Made by a program: the position numbers and the translations under genes. From Streptomyces sp. NBC_01275 (GTDB lineage Bacteria > Actinomycetota > Actinomycetes > Streptomycetales > Streptomycetaceae): DNA of 64,000 nucleotides. Shown in pieces: positions 45,272-59,255 of this stretch. Within the stretch, counting starts at the first letter, position 1; the number at the start of each line of letters is the position of its first letter. The stretch lies in assembly GCF_026340655.1 (NCBI RefSeq), contig NZ_JAPEOZ010000001.1, forward strand, positions 4,774,001-4,838,000, written 5' to 3'. Under the pieces are notes generated by a model, which had not been told where the DNA came from, did no database searches, and saw only the letters and a program-made list of their open reading frames with translations.

Positions 45272-45798
45272 CCGAGCCGGATCCGAAGAAGAACCCGGAG
45301 CCCTCCGGCGTCGACCTCGCGCGCGTGGCGCTCAGGGCGGCGCGCGAGCAGGCACGCGCGCGTGGGGACGCGGCGCAGCAGAAGAAGCAGGCGCGTCGCG
45401 GGGGCGGTCTGCGCTCCGGCGCGCGGGCGGACGGGCGCGACCCCATGGCGCTCGGCTCGGCGATCAACCGGCTGCTCACCGAGCGGGGCTGGGAGGCGCC
45501 GGCCGCGGTGGGCGGGGTGATGGGCCGCTGGCCGCAGATCGTCGGCGAGGACGTCGCCAAGCACTGCGAGCCGGAGCGGTACGACGAGGACGAGCGCGTC
45601 CTGGTGGTGCGCTGCGACTCCACGGCCTGGGCGACGAACCTGCGGCTGCTCGCCCCGACGCTGGTCGCCCGGCTCAACGAGGACCTGGGGCACGGTCGGG
45701 TGCAGCTGATCAAGGTGCAGGGCCCCAGCGGTCCCGTGCGCCGGTACGGGCCGTTGCGCGCTCCGGGCAGCACGGGGCCCGGTGACACCTACGGGTGA
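45268..45798 (+). CDS. dciA: DciA-type helicase loader (DUF721)
   Basis: 176 aa. The DUF721/DciA core spans about residues 60-165 ([20 protein letters not shown] with the conserved [15 protein letters not shown], then [20 protein letters not shown] and VARLNEDLG). The first 60 residues are charged and disordered. DciA proteins help load the DnaB helicase in bacteria that lack DnaC/DnaI, which fits dnaB without a loader gene here. It overlaps recF by 4 bp. Homologue of mycobacterial Rv0004. Confidence 0.9.
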   Translation: MTEPDPKKNPEPSGVDLARVALRAAREQARARGDAAQQKKQARRGGGLRSGARADGRDPMALGSAINRLLTERGWEAPAAVGGVMGRWPQIVGEDVAKHCEPERYDEDERVLVVRCDSTAWATNLRLLAPTLVARLNEDLGHGRVQLIKVQGPSGPVRRYGPLRAPGSTGPGDTYG

Positions 45799-46005
45799 CG
45801 CCCGCGCGCGGGGGTGACTTACCTCACGTACTTCGCGGATCCCGGTCTCTCACTTCTCTCACTTCTCCTGCACATCCTGCGTCTCTCGCGCCTCTTCGGC
45901 CGGGACGGTCCCGTCGTGCCGTCCCGGCCGTCGTTTTGTATGCCTGCGCCCGCCTCGGCGGCTGGCGTGCGTCCGCCCCTCGTCCGACCCGCGCACGACC
46001 TGCGG

Positions 46006-46055
46006 TCGGGGCTTGTTCGGGGCTTGTTCGGGGTGTTTTCGGGGGTGTGTTCGGG
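46006..46055. repeat. 11-bp tandem repeat in the gyrB leader
   Basis: Four tandem copies of a TCGGGGCTTGT-like unit (two identical, then TCGGGGTGTTT and a 12-bp TCGGGGGTGTGT) lie in the 590-bp gap between dciA and gyrB. The rest of the gap has a possible -10 TAGACT at 46241-46246 and a TTGACA at 46102-46107 without a well-placed partner; I see no gene there. Confidence 0.6.
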
Positions 46056-46133
46056 CCGTGCGCGGGGGCGAATCGGGACCTGACTCCGCAGTAGCCAAGG
46101 GTTGACACCCGGAAGCGCTGAGTGCCTCCGTGA

Positions 46134-48449
<2,316 letters not shown>

Positions 48450-48491
48450 GTCGGTCTCAGCTGACCGCACCAGGAAGGATCCTCACCAGCA

Positions 48492-51083
<2,592 letters not shown>

Positions 51084-51101
51084 CACGAGGAGAGAGTCAT
51101 C

Positions 51102-51926
51102 GTGAGCGGAGCCACGGGCGCCGGTACGTCTGCCGGTACGGACAAGGACGGCGGCGGCCGTGGCTCCGCCGCGCCGGCGGGGGACGCGCGTACGACCGAC
51201 GCGCGGGGCGCCGACGGGCGGGGAGCCGAGGGGCGTCCGGGAGCCGAGGGGCGTCCCGCGGACACGCACACGACCCAGCTCAAGGCGATCAAGCCGCCGC
51301 CGGCCGACTCGCCCTCGCCCGACACGCAGGGATCCCAGGGGGGAACCGTGACGGACACCCGAGGCCCGAAGTCACAGCAGGCCCAGCAGTCGCAACAGGC
51401 TCAGCAGGAGGCGTCGCCGCTTCCCGGGGAGCGGCGGCCCCAGCAGCCCGCCGGGCCCTACCACCCGCCGCAGGCCTACGCGGCGCAGGCGACCGCGGCC
51501 CCCGCGCCGCCCGGCGTCGTACGGCGTCCGCGCACCGGCGCGCGCACCGCGCCGCGAGTGCGCAAGGCGCGGCTGCGGGTGTCGAAGGCCGACCCGTGGT
51601 CGGTGATGAAGGTCAGCTTCCTGCTCTCGATCGCGCTGGGCATCTGCACGATCGTCGCGGCGGCCGTGCTGTGGATGGTCATGGACGCGATGGGCGTCTT
51701 CTCGACGGTCGGCGGCACCATCTCGGAGGCGACCGGCTCGAACGAGTCGAACGGCTTCGACCTGCAGTCCTTCCTGTCCCTCCCCCACGTCCTGATGTTC
51801 ACGTCGATCATCGCGGTCATCGACGTCGTCCTCGCGACGGCCCTCGCGACGCTCGGCGCGTTCATCTACAACCTCTCCGCAGGCTTCGTCGGCGGCGTCG
51901 AGCTGACGCTCGCCGAGGACGAGTGA
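51102..51926 (+). CDS. DUF3566 membrane protein
   Basis: 274 aa from GTG with AGGAGAG upstream. The first about 165 residues are Gly/Ala/Pro/Gln-rich and disordered. The C-terminal DUF3566 domain starts VRKARLRVSKADPWSVMKVS and has two membrane segments (LLSIALGICTIVAAAVLWMV; MFTSIIAVIDVVLATALATL). The gene follows gyrA in actinobacteria generally, and its mycobacterial counterpart (Rv0007) precedes tRNA-Ile too. Function unknown. Confidence 0.9.
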   Translation: MSGATGAGTSAGTDKDGGGRGSAAPAGDARTTDARGADGRGAEGRPGAEGRPADTHTTQLKAIKPPPADSPSPDTQGSQGGTVTDTRGPKSQQAQQSQQAQQEASPLPGERRPQQPAGPYHPPQAYAAQATAAPAPPGVVRRPRTGARTAPRVRKARLRVSKADPWSVMKVSFLLSIALGICTIVAAAVLWMVMDAMGVFSTVGGTISEATGSNESNGFDLQSFLSLPHVLMFTSIIAVIDVVLATALATLGAFIYNLSAGFVGGVELTLAEDE

Positions 51927-52013
51927 GCGGCCCCGACTATCGATTTTGGGACTGCCCCGGTCGTGCGCTAATCTTCAGGAGTCAGCGCGCGGGACAACAC
52001 CGCAGAGCGCGGC

Positions 52014-52090
52014 GGGGCTATAGCTCAGTTGGTTAGAGCGCATCCCTGATAAGGATGAGGCCACAGGTTCAAATCCTGTTAGCCCCACCA
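52014..52090 (+). tRNA. tRNA-Ile, anticodon GAT
   Basis: 77 nt including an encoded CCA. The acceptor arm is GGGGCTA (52014-52020) pairing with TAGCCCC (52080-52086). The D arm is TAGCTCAGTTGGTTAGAG, the anticodon loop CTGATAA holds GAT at 52048-52050, and the T arm is ACAGGTTCAAATCCTGT. It reads AUC/AUU. The tRNA-Ala gene that usually follows it in related bacteria was not found nearby. Confidence 0.97.
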
Positions 52091-52093
52091 GCG

Positions 52094-52129
52094 AAAAGAC
52101 CCCCAACCAATCATGGTTGGGGGTCTTTT
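52094..52129. terminator. Terminator after tRNA-Ile
   Basis: Arms 52094-52109 and 52114-52129 are 16-bp perfect reverse complements around a 4-nt loop and end in TTTT; works for the tRNA and, in reverse (AAAA/TTTT), for the minus-strand gene at 52205. Confidence 0.9.
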
Positions 52130-52204
52130 GACATCTACGGCTGACACCAACGGTCGTGAGCGGTCGGGAACGGCTGCGGTCAGCCTGCTCAGCCCGGTGC
52201 CCGG

Positions 52205-52636
52205 TCAGTCAGAGGTGGCCGAGGATGCAGTGGGCGGGGCAGGAGCGTCGTTTCCTGACCCGCTGGTGACCGTCTTGCCCGGGTCCACGGGGGAGACCGT
52301 TTCGGTGACCGTCACGATCACGGTCGGAGCGGCCGAGGGTGATGAGGGGCCGGAGTGCTGGGGAGGGGCCGGCCCGGTGCTCTCTCCGCTGGAGGGAGGG
52401 AGCGCACTGTCGAGCGATGACTTCCCGGGGGGCCGCGTGCCGGCGGTGTGACTGCCGTATGGCGTCGGGAATGTCGGCGTCGCCGAGTGGTCGGGTTCCT
52501 CCTGATTCAGGCTGCTGAAGACGACTACAGCGAGCAGAACCAGGCCCACCCCCATCAGGGCGGCGCCTACCCACACCAGGCGTGATCGCCTCTGCCCTGC
52601 CTGCTTACGGTCCCTCACTCCACCAGGTTGCGACAT
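52205..52636 (-). CDS. Small single-pass membrane protein, unknown
   Basis: 143 aa from the ATG at 52636; SD weak. A basic cytoplasmic N-terminus (DRKQAGQRRSRLV), one membrane helix (VWVGAALMGVGLVLLAVVVF, about residues 23-43), then a Ser/Thr/Pro-rich external stretch with VIVTVTETVSPVD. No domain recognised. It lies between tRNA-Ile and the large STAND gene on the same strand as the latter. It could be wall-exposed. Confidence 0.6.
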   Translation of the reverse strand: MSQPGGVRDRKQAGQRRSRLVWVGAALMGVGLVLLAVVVFSSLNQEEPDHSATPTFPTPYGSHTAGTRPPGKSSLDSALPPSSGESTGPAPPQHSGPSSPSAAPTVIVTVTETVSPVDPGKTVTSGSGNDAPAPPTASSATSD

Positions 52637-52710
52637 GATCACAGGCCGTGCCAGACGATCACGGTCGAAGGTCGGGGAGGCGGGCGACCGGCCCACGACT
52701 GCTGGGGCCG

Positions 52711-52772
52711 GTGTTTCCCGGGTCGCAGGTGTGTTCCCGGGCCGTAGGTGTTTGCCCGGCTGTGGGTGTTGT
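52711..52772. repeat. Three imperfect copies of an 18-bp unit
   Basis: Copies of GTGTTTCCCGGGTCGCAG, GTGTGTTCCCGGGCCGTAG and GTGTTTGCCCGGCTGTGG follow one another in the 282-bp gap 52637-52918. Nothing else was recognised in the gap. Confidence 0.65.
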
Positions 52773-52918
52773 GTGCGTGCGGGCATGTCAACGCCCGGTC
52801 GCTGGCGACGGGGGATGCACCAGCGACCGGGCTATGGCCAAGGCTAACAAGGGTGGTTGGTCGGTGGGGGGTGACTGCTCAGGCGTAGGGGGGAGTTGTG
52901 ATCGGGATCACTCTGGGC

Positions 52919-55900
52919 TCAGGAGTCGCACGGGGGGTCGTACGAGAGGCGGGGGAGGTACTCGTGCCACTTCTCGGGGGTCAGGACGCGTTGGGTGGTG
53001 GCGCAGATGCGGTGGATGGCGTCGTCCACGTCCAGGTTCCAGAGGCGGACGGTGTCGGCGCCGCTGGAGACGCCGAGCATGCGGGTGTTGGGGCTGAAGG
53101 AGAGGAAGTTGCCGGTCTTGGCGTTGGGGCTCATGGACTGGCCGATGGGGGAGGCGTCGGAGGGGACGCTGACGTTCCACAGGCGGACCGTGTTGTCGTC
53201 GCCGCCGCTGGCGAGGGTGTGGCCGTCGCGGCTGTAGGTGAGGGAGACGACCGCCTCGGAGTGCCCGGTGAGGGGAGAGCCGAGGCGGGTCGCGCCGGCC
53301 GGGTCGGTGATGTCCCAGAGCCGGACCGTGTCGTCGTCGCTGCCGCTGGCCAGCGTGTGGCCGTCCGGGCTGTAGGCGAGGGAGTTGACGGGTGCCGCGT
53401 GGCCTGTGAGGGGCTTGCCGAGCGGGGTCGTGCGGTGCGGGTCGGTGACGTTCCACAGCCGGATGGTGCCGTCCGCGCTGCCGCTGGCGAGGGTGCGCCC
53501 GTCCGGGCTGAAGACCAGGGAGTTGATGTAGCCCTTGTGGCCGGTGAGCGGGTTGCCGAGCGGGACGACGTGGGAGGGGTCGCTGACGTTCCACAGCCGG
53601 ATGGTGCGGTCGTCGTAGGCGGTCGCCAGGATTCGTCCGTCGGGGCTGAAGCCCAGCGCCTCGGGGCCCATGAAGCGGGTCTTCAGGGGGATGGGCGGTC
53701 CGGAGGAGACCGGGTGGGACGGGTCAGTGACGTTCCACAGGTACACCAGGCGGTCCGGCGACAGCACGGCGAGGGTGCGGCCGTCGGGGGAGAACGCCGG
53801 TGAGCGGTCGCCGCTGTCCCCGGGCATGAACGGTTCGCTCAGCGACACCGGACGGTCGGGGGACTCCACGTTCCACAGCCGGACGCGTCCGTCGCGTGCG
53901 GCCGTGGCGAGCACCTTCCCGTCCGGGCGGAACACCCCGCTGCGGCCGATCATGTCCGACGTCGGGATCGACCACAGGCGGACCTTGTTGTCGCCGCTGC
54001 CGGTGGCGAGGGTGGCGCCGTCGGGGCTGAAGCCGAGGGCGTACATCTCGCCGCTGCCGCCCGAGAGGGGCTCGCCGACCTGGGACGGGAACTCCGGATC
54101 GCTCACGTTCCACAGGCTCGCCGTGCTGTCGGCGCTGGCGGCGGCCAGCATGGAGCCGTCCGAGGAGAAGGCGACGGACCAGATGGGACCGGTGTGCCCG
54201 GCGAGCGGCGTGCCGATGGCCGCCGCACGACCCGGGTCCGACACGTTCCACAGCCGTACGGTGTCGTCCGCGCTGCCGCTGGCGAGGGTGCGCCCGTCGG
54301 GACTGAAGGCGACCGAGTGCACCGTGCCGTCATGGCCGGTGAGCGTCTTCGGGAGGGCCTTGGGACGGGCCGGATCGGCCGTGTTCCACAGTCGTACGGT
54401 GTTGTCGTCGCCGCCGGTCGCCAGCGTCCGTCCGTCGGGGCTGAAGGCGAGGGAGCGGACGGCGCCGGTGTGGCCGGTCAGGGTGGCGAGGGCGGTCGGC
54501 CGGCTCGGGTCCGTCATGTTCCACAGGCCGACGGTGTGGTCCTCGTCGGCGGTGGCCAGGACCTTGCCGTCCGGGCTGAAGGCGATCAGGTAGATCGTGC
54601 CGCCCTTGCCGGCCAGGGGCGTGCCGAGGGGCTTCGGCCGGCTCGGGTCGGTGACGTCCCACCGGCGGATCGTTCCGTCGTCGCCGGCGCTGGCGAGGGT
54701 GCGGCCGTCCGGGCTGAAGACCGCGCTGCTCACCCAGCTCTTGTTCCCGGTGAGCGGCTTGCCCAGCAGTGCGGGGTGAGCGGGGTCGGCCACGTCCCAC
54801 AGCCGGACCGTGCGGTCGGAGCTGGCTGTGGCCAGGACCTTGCCGCTGGGGCTGAAGGAGGTGAGGTAGACGGCGCCGGTGTGGCCGAGGAGCGGGGTGG
54901 CCAGCGGGGCGTTGACGATCGAGATCAGCCGGTTGCGGGCGCCCGCGTCGTCGGGGCGCAGCCGGTGGGCGACCAGGTCGAGCTGGGCGGACAGCGACGG
55001 GTCCGTGTACTGGACGCGGTCGGCCTCGGCGACGACCTGCTCGAACACGGCGTCGTTGCGCTGCTGCCAGGCGATGACGGCCGCGCCGCCGGCGAGGATC
55101 GCGAGGACGACGAGCGTCGACACCGCGGCGCGGCTGATCCACACCGTGCGCTTGCGCAGCCGGACCGAGGCGGCCAGGAAGTCCACCGCGCTGCGGGTCA
55201 GGAAGGTGTCGCCGGCCGACTTGGCCCAGCTGTGGGCCTGTTCCAGCCGGGAACCGCGGTAGAGCAGCGAGGAGTCGCGGTGCGAGCCCTCCCAGGCCCG
55301 GCCGTCCTCCTCCAGCCGCTGGCGCACCAGGTGGTCGCTGCGGTCCTCGTCGATCCATTCGCGCAGTCGCGGCCAGGCGGTCAGCAGGGCTTCGTGGGTG
55401 ATCTCCACGGACTCCGAGTCGAGCGTCACCAGCCGGGCGCGGACCAGCGCCTCCAGCGACTCCTCCGTCTTGTCGGGGTCGGTCGACTCCTCCGCCAGCT
55501 GGCGTCGGGTCCCGCGTCGGCGGGTGGCCTGGGTGTCCTCGCCGAGCCGGACCAGTCGGAGCAGGAGCAGTCGTGCGGCGGTGCGGGCGGCGGGGTCGAG
55601 GCCGGACCAGGCCCGCTCGGCGGTCGCCGCGACGGCTCCCTGGATGCCGCCGGCGGCGCGGTAGCCGGAGAGTGTCAGTCGTCCCGCCTTGCGGCGCTGC
55701 CAGGTGGCGAGCAGGGCGTGCGAGAGGAGCGGCAGCACGCCCGCGTCGTGCGCCCCGCGCGGGCCGTCGGCGCTCACCTCCCGCACGATCAGCTCGGCGA
55801 GGCCGGGTTCCAGCTCCAGTCCCACGGCCTTGGCGGGGCGGTTCACCGCCTCGCGCAGCTCGGTCGTGGTGAGCGGGCCCAGCACCATGTGCCGGTGCTG

Positions 55901-57190
55901 GAGGGCGTCGGCGAGCTCGGGGTAGCCGAGGCACTGCTCGTAGAAGTCGGCGCGGATGCCGAGGACGACGAGGATGGGGGCCGCCGTGTCGTCGGCGGCG
56001 CCGTGCTCGGTGTGTGTGGCGGGTCCGGTGGGTGTGGTGGGGGCGTTGGGTGACTTGGATGTCTTGGGCGCTTCGGGTGTGTCGAGGGCCCCCGGTTCTA
56101 CGGGTCCTACGGGTTCTCCGGGTCCTGCAGACGCGAGAGAGGCCGCGTGGACGACAGGTACGACAGGTACGACAGGTACGACAGGTGTGACAGGGGTGAC
56201 GGGCACGGCGGGGACGGCGGCCGGTGTGCTCGCGGTGTGCAGGAGCTGGATGAAGGCGCGCCTGGCCGTCTCGTCGGAGCAGAGGGTGAACGCCTCCTCG
56301 AACTGGTCGACGATGAGGACCGGGCGGGCGCCGGAGGGCGTCTCGCGGCGCGTCCACGCCGTCACGGCTTCGCGTACGGCGTCGGCGAAGCCCGGGGTGC
56401 GAGGGTCGTCCTTCGCCGTCGGCTGCGCCGCGTCGAGCGCGGCGGGGACGAGGGGGGCGAGCTCGGGAATCCGGGCGGTCAGCTCCGCGATGGGGTCGGC
56501 GCCCGGGACGAGGTGCAGGACCTCCCGGGCCCGGCCGTCGGCGTCGCCCAGGCCGTCGGCGTCGCCGAGCGCGCCGTCCTGCAGCGCGGGCACCAGGCCG
56601 GCGCTCAGCAGCGAGGACTTGCCCGCCCCCGAGGCGCCCACGAGCATGACCAGGCCGCCGGTGCCCTCCGCCGCGCGGAGTTGGGCGACGAGGGCGTCCG
56701 TGCTGCGCTCCCGGCCGAAGAACCAACGGGCGTCCTGCTGACGGTAGGAGGCCAGGCCCCGGTAGGGGCACACCCCGCCGGGGACGGCGGGAGCCTCGGC
56801 CGAGGGCTGCTGTTCCTTCTCCTCCTCGGAGGACGTGGGGCTTTCGCCGACCGGATCGGCCAGCGCGCGCTCCCACATGCGCTGCCACTGCGCCAGGTCG
56901 TACAGTCCTGTGGAGACCGGCGCGGGCCGTGCGCGTCTGGCCTCGGGTATGAGCACGTGCAGCACCGCCGCGAGGGCGGCGAACTGGGCGGGCACGTTCC
57001 TGGCGCGCCGCCAGTCGCTGATCCGCTGTGCGGACACCCGTACCGGGCGTCCTCGTTCGTCGATCCGCTGAAGTCGGACGACTGCCTCGGACACGCGCTT
57101 GAGCGGAGGATTGCCGGCCTCCTTGTACAGCAGCGCGAGACGTTCCGCGAAAGCTGTGCGTGCCTCTGAGTCGAGACTCAAGGCCTCCAC
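52919..57190 (-). CDS. HTH / STAND-NTPase / transmembrane / 14-WD40 protein
   Basis: 1,423 aa from GTG. Residues about 10-80 resemble a Cro/XRE HTH (RVSAQRISDWRRARNVPAQF). A novel STAND-type NTPase domain begins about residue 140 (CPYRGLASYRQQDARWFFGR) with Walker A GASGAGKS (185-192) and Walker B RPVLIVDQFEE. A VP/VT repeat stretch interrupts it near 315-375. After arginine-rich RLRKR a membrane helix runs about 682-704 (ISRAAVSTLVVLAILAGGAA). From about 770 to 1380 there are 14 WD40 repeats (FSPDGRTLASGSxDxTVRLWN), enough for two seven-bladed propellers. No effector domain is obvious. Possible stress, signalling or phage-defence role; not proven. Confidence 0.88.
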   Translation of the reverse strand: MEALSLDSEARTAFAERLALLYKEAGNPPLKRVSEAVVRLQRIDERGRPVRVSAQRISDWRRARNVPAQFAALAAVLHVLIPEARRARPAPVSTGLYDLAQWQRMWERALADPVGESPTSSEEEKEQQPSAEAPAVPGGVCPYRGLASYRQQDARWFFGRERSTDALVAQLRAAEGTGGLVMLVGASGAGKSSLLSAGLVPALQDGALGDADGLGDADGRAREVLHLVPGADPIAELTARIPELAPLVPAALDAAQPTAKDDPRTPGFADAVREAVTAWTRRETPSGARPVLIVDQFEEAFTLCSDETARRAFIQLLHTASTPAAVPAVPVTPVTPVVPVVPVVPVVHAASLASAGPGEPVGPVEPGALDTPEAPKTSKSPNAPTTPTGPATHTEHGAADDTAAPILVVLGIRADFYEQCLGYPELADALQHRHMVLGPLTTTELREAVNRPAKAVGLELEPGLAELIVREVSADGPRGAHDAGVLPLLSHALLATWQRRKAGRLTLSGYRAAGGIQGAVAATAERAWSGLDPAARTAARLLLLRLVRLGEDTQATRRRGTRRQLAEESTDPDKTEESLEALVRARLVTLDSESVEITHEALLTAWPRLREWIDEDRSDHLVRQRLEEDGRAWEGSHRDSSLLYRGSRLEQAHSWAKSAGDTFLTRSAVDFLAASVRLRKRTVWISRAAVSTLVVLAILAGGAAVIAWQQRNDAVFEQVVAEADRVQYTDPSLSAQLDLVAHRLRPDDAGARNRLISIVNAPLATPLLGHTGAVYLTSFSPSGKVLATASSDRTVRLWDVADPAHPALLGKPLTGNKSWVSSAVFSPDGRTLASAGDDGTIRRWDVTDPSRPKPLGTPLAGKGGTIYLIAFSPDGKVLATADEDHTVGLWNMTDPSRPTALATLTGHTGAVRSLAFSPDGRTLATGGDDNTVRLWNTADPARPKALPKTLTGHDGTVHSVAFSPDGRTLASGSADDTVRLWNVSDPGRAAAIGTPLAGHTGPIWSVAFSSDGSMLAAASADSTASLWNVSDPEFPSQVGEPLSGGSGEMYALGFSPDGATLATGSGDNKVRLWSIPTSDMIGRSGVFRPDGKVLATAARDGRVRLWNVESPDRPVSLSEPFMPGDSGDRSPAFSPDGRTLAVLSPDRLVYLWNVTDPSHPVSSGPPIPLKTRFMGPEALGFSPDGRILATAYDDRTIRLWNVSDPSHVVPLGNPLTGHKGYINSLVFSPDGRTLASGSADGTIRLWNVTDPHRTTPLGKPLTGHAAPVNSLAYSPDGHTLASGSDDDTVRLWDITDPAGATRLGSPLTGHSEAVVSLTYSRDGHTLASGGDDNTVRLWNVSVPSDASPIGQSMSPNAKTGNFLSFSPNTRMLGVSSGADTVRLWNLDVDDAIHRICATTQRVLTPEKWHEYLPRLSYDPPCDS
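56153..56205. repeat. 9-bp tandem repeat inside the STAND gene
   Basis: Four to six copies of a GACAGGTAC-like unit, encoding the VPV/VTPV stretch on the minus strand. The unit is a multiple of three, so copy change would keep the frame. Confidence 0.8.
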
Positions 57191-57540
57191 CCCTTACTTC
57201 CCCCGCACCTGAATCCGGACCGGAAAACTCACCTTATACGGCTGACCTGCGAAGAAGCGGCGGACCGGACGCCGGGGCCTCCTCGGAACGAGCCCCAGCT
57301 GGCAGGATCCGGACGCAGTAGCCCCACAGTTGGGAGTCGCCCTGACAGGTCCCCAGCTCAGGGCTTCGGGGCAGTGTGAGGCGCCGCATGTTCTCGGCCG
57401 TTTTCGCCGCAGCGACGCCCGGCTTCTCGACCCGCGCCCTTGTGGCATGGGATCGATGCACACCCGCACCGTTCGGCAGCGGTCCGCACGAGGGGAGGGA
57501 CCGGTGCCGAACGGTGTGGTGTGTGGACTCGTCCCGCCGC

Positions 57541-57699
57541 GTCCTTCCGCCTGACGCGCCCTCCGCCTGACGCGCTCTCAGCCCGACGCCCTCTTCCGTC
57601 CGACGCCTCTTCCGTCCGACGTCGGCCTGTCTCCCGCCGGTACACGTCTCTCTCGGCTCTCGGCTCTCGGCTCTCGGCTCTCGGGTCTCGGCTCTCGGG
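57541..57699. repeat. Tandem-repeat region upstream of the amidohydrolase gene
   Basis: First a set of degenerate 15-16 bp units (CCGCCTGACGCG, then CTCTTCCGTCCGACG twice) at 57547-57622, then seven tandem copies of a TCTCGGC/TCTCGGG heptamer at 57651-57699. They occupy the 652-bp gap 57191-57842. The last 60 bp of the gap are AT-richer and include AGTTTT/AAAACT (57782-57795), probably the promoter. No gene is supported in the gap. Confidence 0.75.
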
Positions 57700-57842
57700 T
57701 CTCCCTCCTCTCCCTCATGTCCCTTGTCTCCGCGTGACGTTCCACATGTTCGGATGCTTGATTCCCTTTAGGTGAGAATGTAGTTTTCAAAAACTGAGAG
57801 CGTGGATTCAGCTTGGTGCGAGGGCCGACTGGAAGGACCGAC

Positions 57843-59138
57843 ATGCAACGGGACGACCTGATCCTGATCAGCGTGGACGACCACATCATCGAACCGCCGG
57901 ACATCTTCGTGAACCATCTGCCGAAGCGGTACCACGACGAAGCGCCGCGCCTCATTCACCGGGAGGACGGCAGCGACGTCTGGAGGTTCCGGGACAGCAC
58001 GGTGGGCAACGCCGCCCTCAACGCGGTCGCCGGGCGGCCCAAGGAGGAGTACGGCCTCGACCCCCAGGGCATGGACGAGATCCGCCCCGGTTGCTACGAC
58101 GTCCACGAGCGCGTCAAGGACATGAACGCCGGCGGAGTCCTCGCGCAGATGAACTTCCCGTCCTTCCCCGGCTTCTCGGCGAGGATGTTCGCCACCGAGG
58201 ACTCCGACTTCTCGATCGCGCTGGTCAGGGCCTACAACGACTGGCACATCGACGAGTGGTGCGGGGCCTACCCCGGCCGGTTCATCCCCATGGCGCTGCC
58301 CGCGATCTGGGACGCGGAGCTGTGCGCGGCCGAGCTGCGGCGCGTCGCGGCCAAGGGCTGTCACTCGATGACGTTCCCCGAGAACCCCGCCGTCCTCGGC
58401 TACCCGAGCTTCCACGACCCCTACTGGAACCCCGTGTGGCGGGCGGCGTGCGACACGAACACCGTGCTGTCGGTGCACATCGGCTCGTCCGGCCGGCTCG
58501 CCATCCCGTCCGCCGACTCGCCGCCCGACGTGATGATCACGCTCCAGCCGATCAACCTCGTCCAGGCCGCGGCCGACCTGCTGTGGTCCCGGGCGCTGAA
58601 GGAGTTCCCCGACCTGAAGATCGCCCTGTCGGAAGGGGGCACGGGCTGGATCCCGTACTTCCTGGAGCGGGTGGACCGCACCTTCGAGATGCATGCGGCC
58701 TGGACCCTCCAGGACTTCGGGGGCAAGCTGCCGTCCGAGGTCTTCCGGGAGCACTTCCTGACCTGCTTCATCACCGACAAGCTGGGCGTACGGCTCCGCA
58801 ACGAGATCGGCATCGACAACATCGCCTGGGAGGGCGACTACCCGCACAGCGACTCCCTGTGGCCGGACGCCCCGGAGCAGCTGCACGAGGTGCTGGTGGA
58901 CTGCGCCGTTCCGGACGCGGACATCGCGAAGATGACCCACGAGAACGCGATGCGCTGGTACTCCTTCGACCCCTTCGCCCACCTCCCGCGCGAGCAGGCC
59001 ACGGTGGGCGCGCTGCGCAGGGCGGCCGCGGGCCACGACGTCAGCGTCCGCTCGCGCAGCCGTCAGCTGACCGAGCCGGTGGACAAGCTGGAGGCCTTCC
59101 GCGCCCGTGCCCGGGCGGCGATGGCCGCGGCCCAGTAG
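57843..59138 (+). CDS. Amidohydrolase-family (PF04909-type) metal-dependent hydrolase
   Basis: 431 aa from the ATG at 57843 with GGAAGGA upstream. The amidohydrolase-2 TIM barrel starts ISVDDHIIEPPDIFVNHLPK (metal-binding DxH-like motif). Later metal or substrate residues are in SVHIGSSGRLAIPSA and the late Asp of WEGDYPHSDSLWPDAPEQ. The family contains decarboxylases and hydrolases acting on aromatic or cyclic acids; substrate unknown. A 15-nt palindrome lies 52 bp after the stop. Not part of the core oriC synteny. Confidence 0.88.
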   Translation: MQRDDLILISVDDHIIEPPDIFVNHLPKRYHDEAPRLIHREDGSDVWRFRDSTVGNAALNAVAGRPKEEYGLDPQGMDEIRPGCYDVHERVKDMNAGGVLAQMNFPSFPGFSARMFATEDSDFSIALVRAYNDWHIDEWCGAYPGRFIPMALPAIWDAELCAAELRRVAAKGCHSMTFPENPAVLGYPSFHDPYWNPVWRAACDTNTVLSVHIGSSGRLAIPSADSPPDVMITLQPINLVQAAADLLWSRALKEFPDLKIALSEGGTGWIPYFLERVDRTFEMHAAWTLQDFGGKLPSEVFREHFLTCFITDKLGVRLRNEIGIDNIAWEGDYPHSDSLWPDAPEQLHEVLVDCAVPDADIAKMTHENAMRWYSFDPFAHLPREQATVGALRRAAAGHDVSVRSRSRQLTEPVDKLEAFRARARAAMAAAQ

Positions 59139-59190
59139 CCGGACGTACGCCTTCGGCCGCCTCGGGCCCCCTCCGACCACCCCTGGATAG

Positions 59191-59205
59191 CTGACGGTCC
59201 GTCAG
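59191..59205. promoter_or_regulatory. Operator-like palindrome CTGACGGTCCGTCAG
   Basis: 7-bp perfect arms around one base, in the gap between the amidohydrolase and the next gene, 50 bp before the latter's GTG. Resembles binding sites of TetR-type regulators; no such regulator is encoded in this window. Confidence 0.5.
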
Positions 59206-59255
59206 TTATCGTCGGCTGCTGTAGCCGTGCAGATGCCGGCGCAGAGCAGACAGGG

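Noticed and set aside
46102..46107. TTGACA as the gyrB -35
   Set aside because: No fitting -10 lies 16-19 bp away; TAGACT at 46241 is a better -10 but has no clear -35, so no promoter was called.
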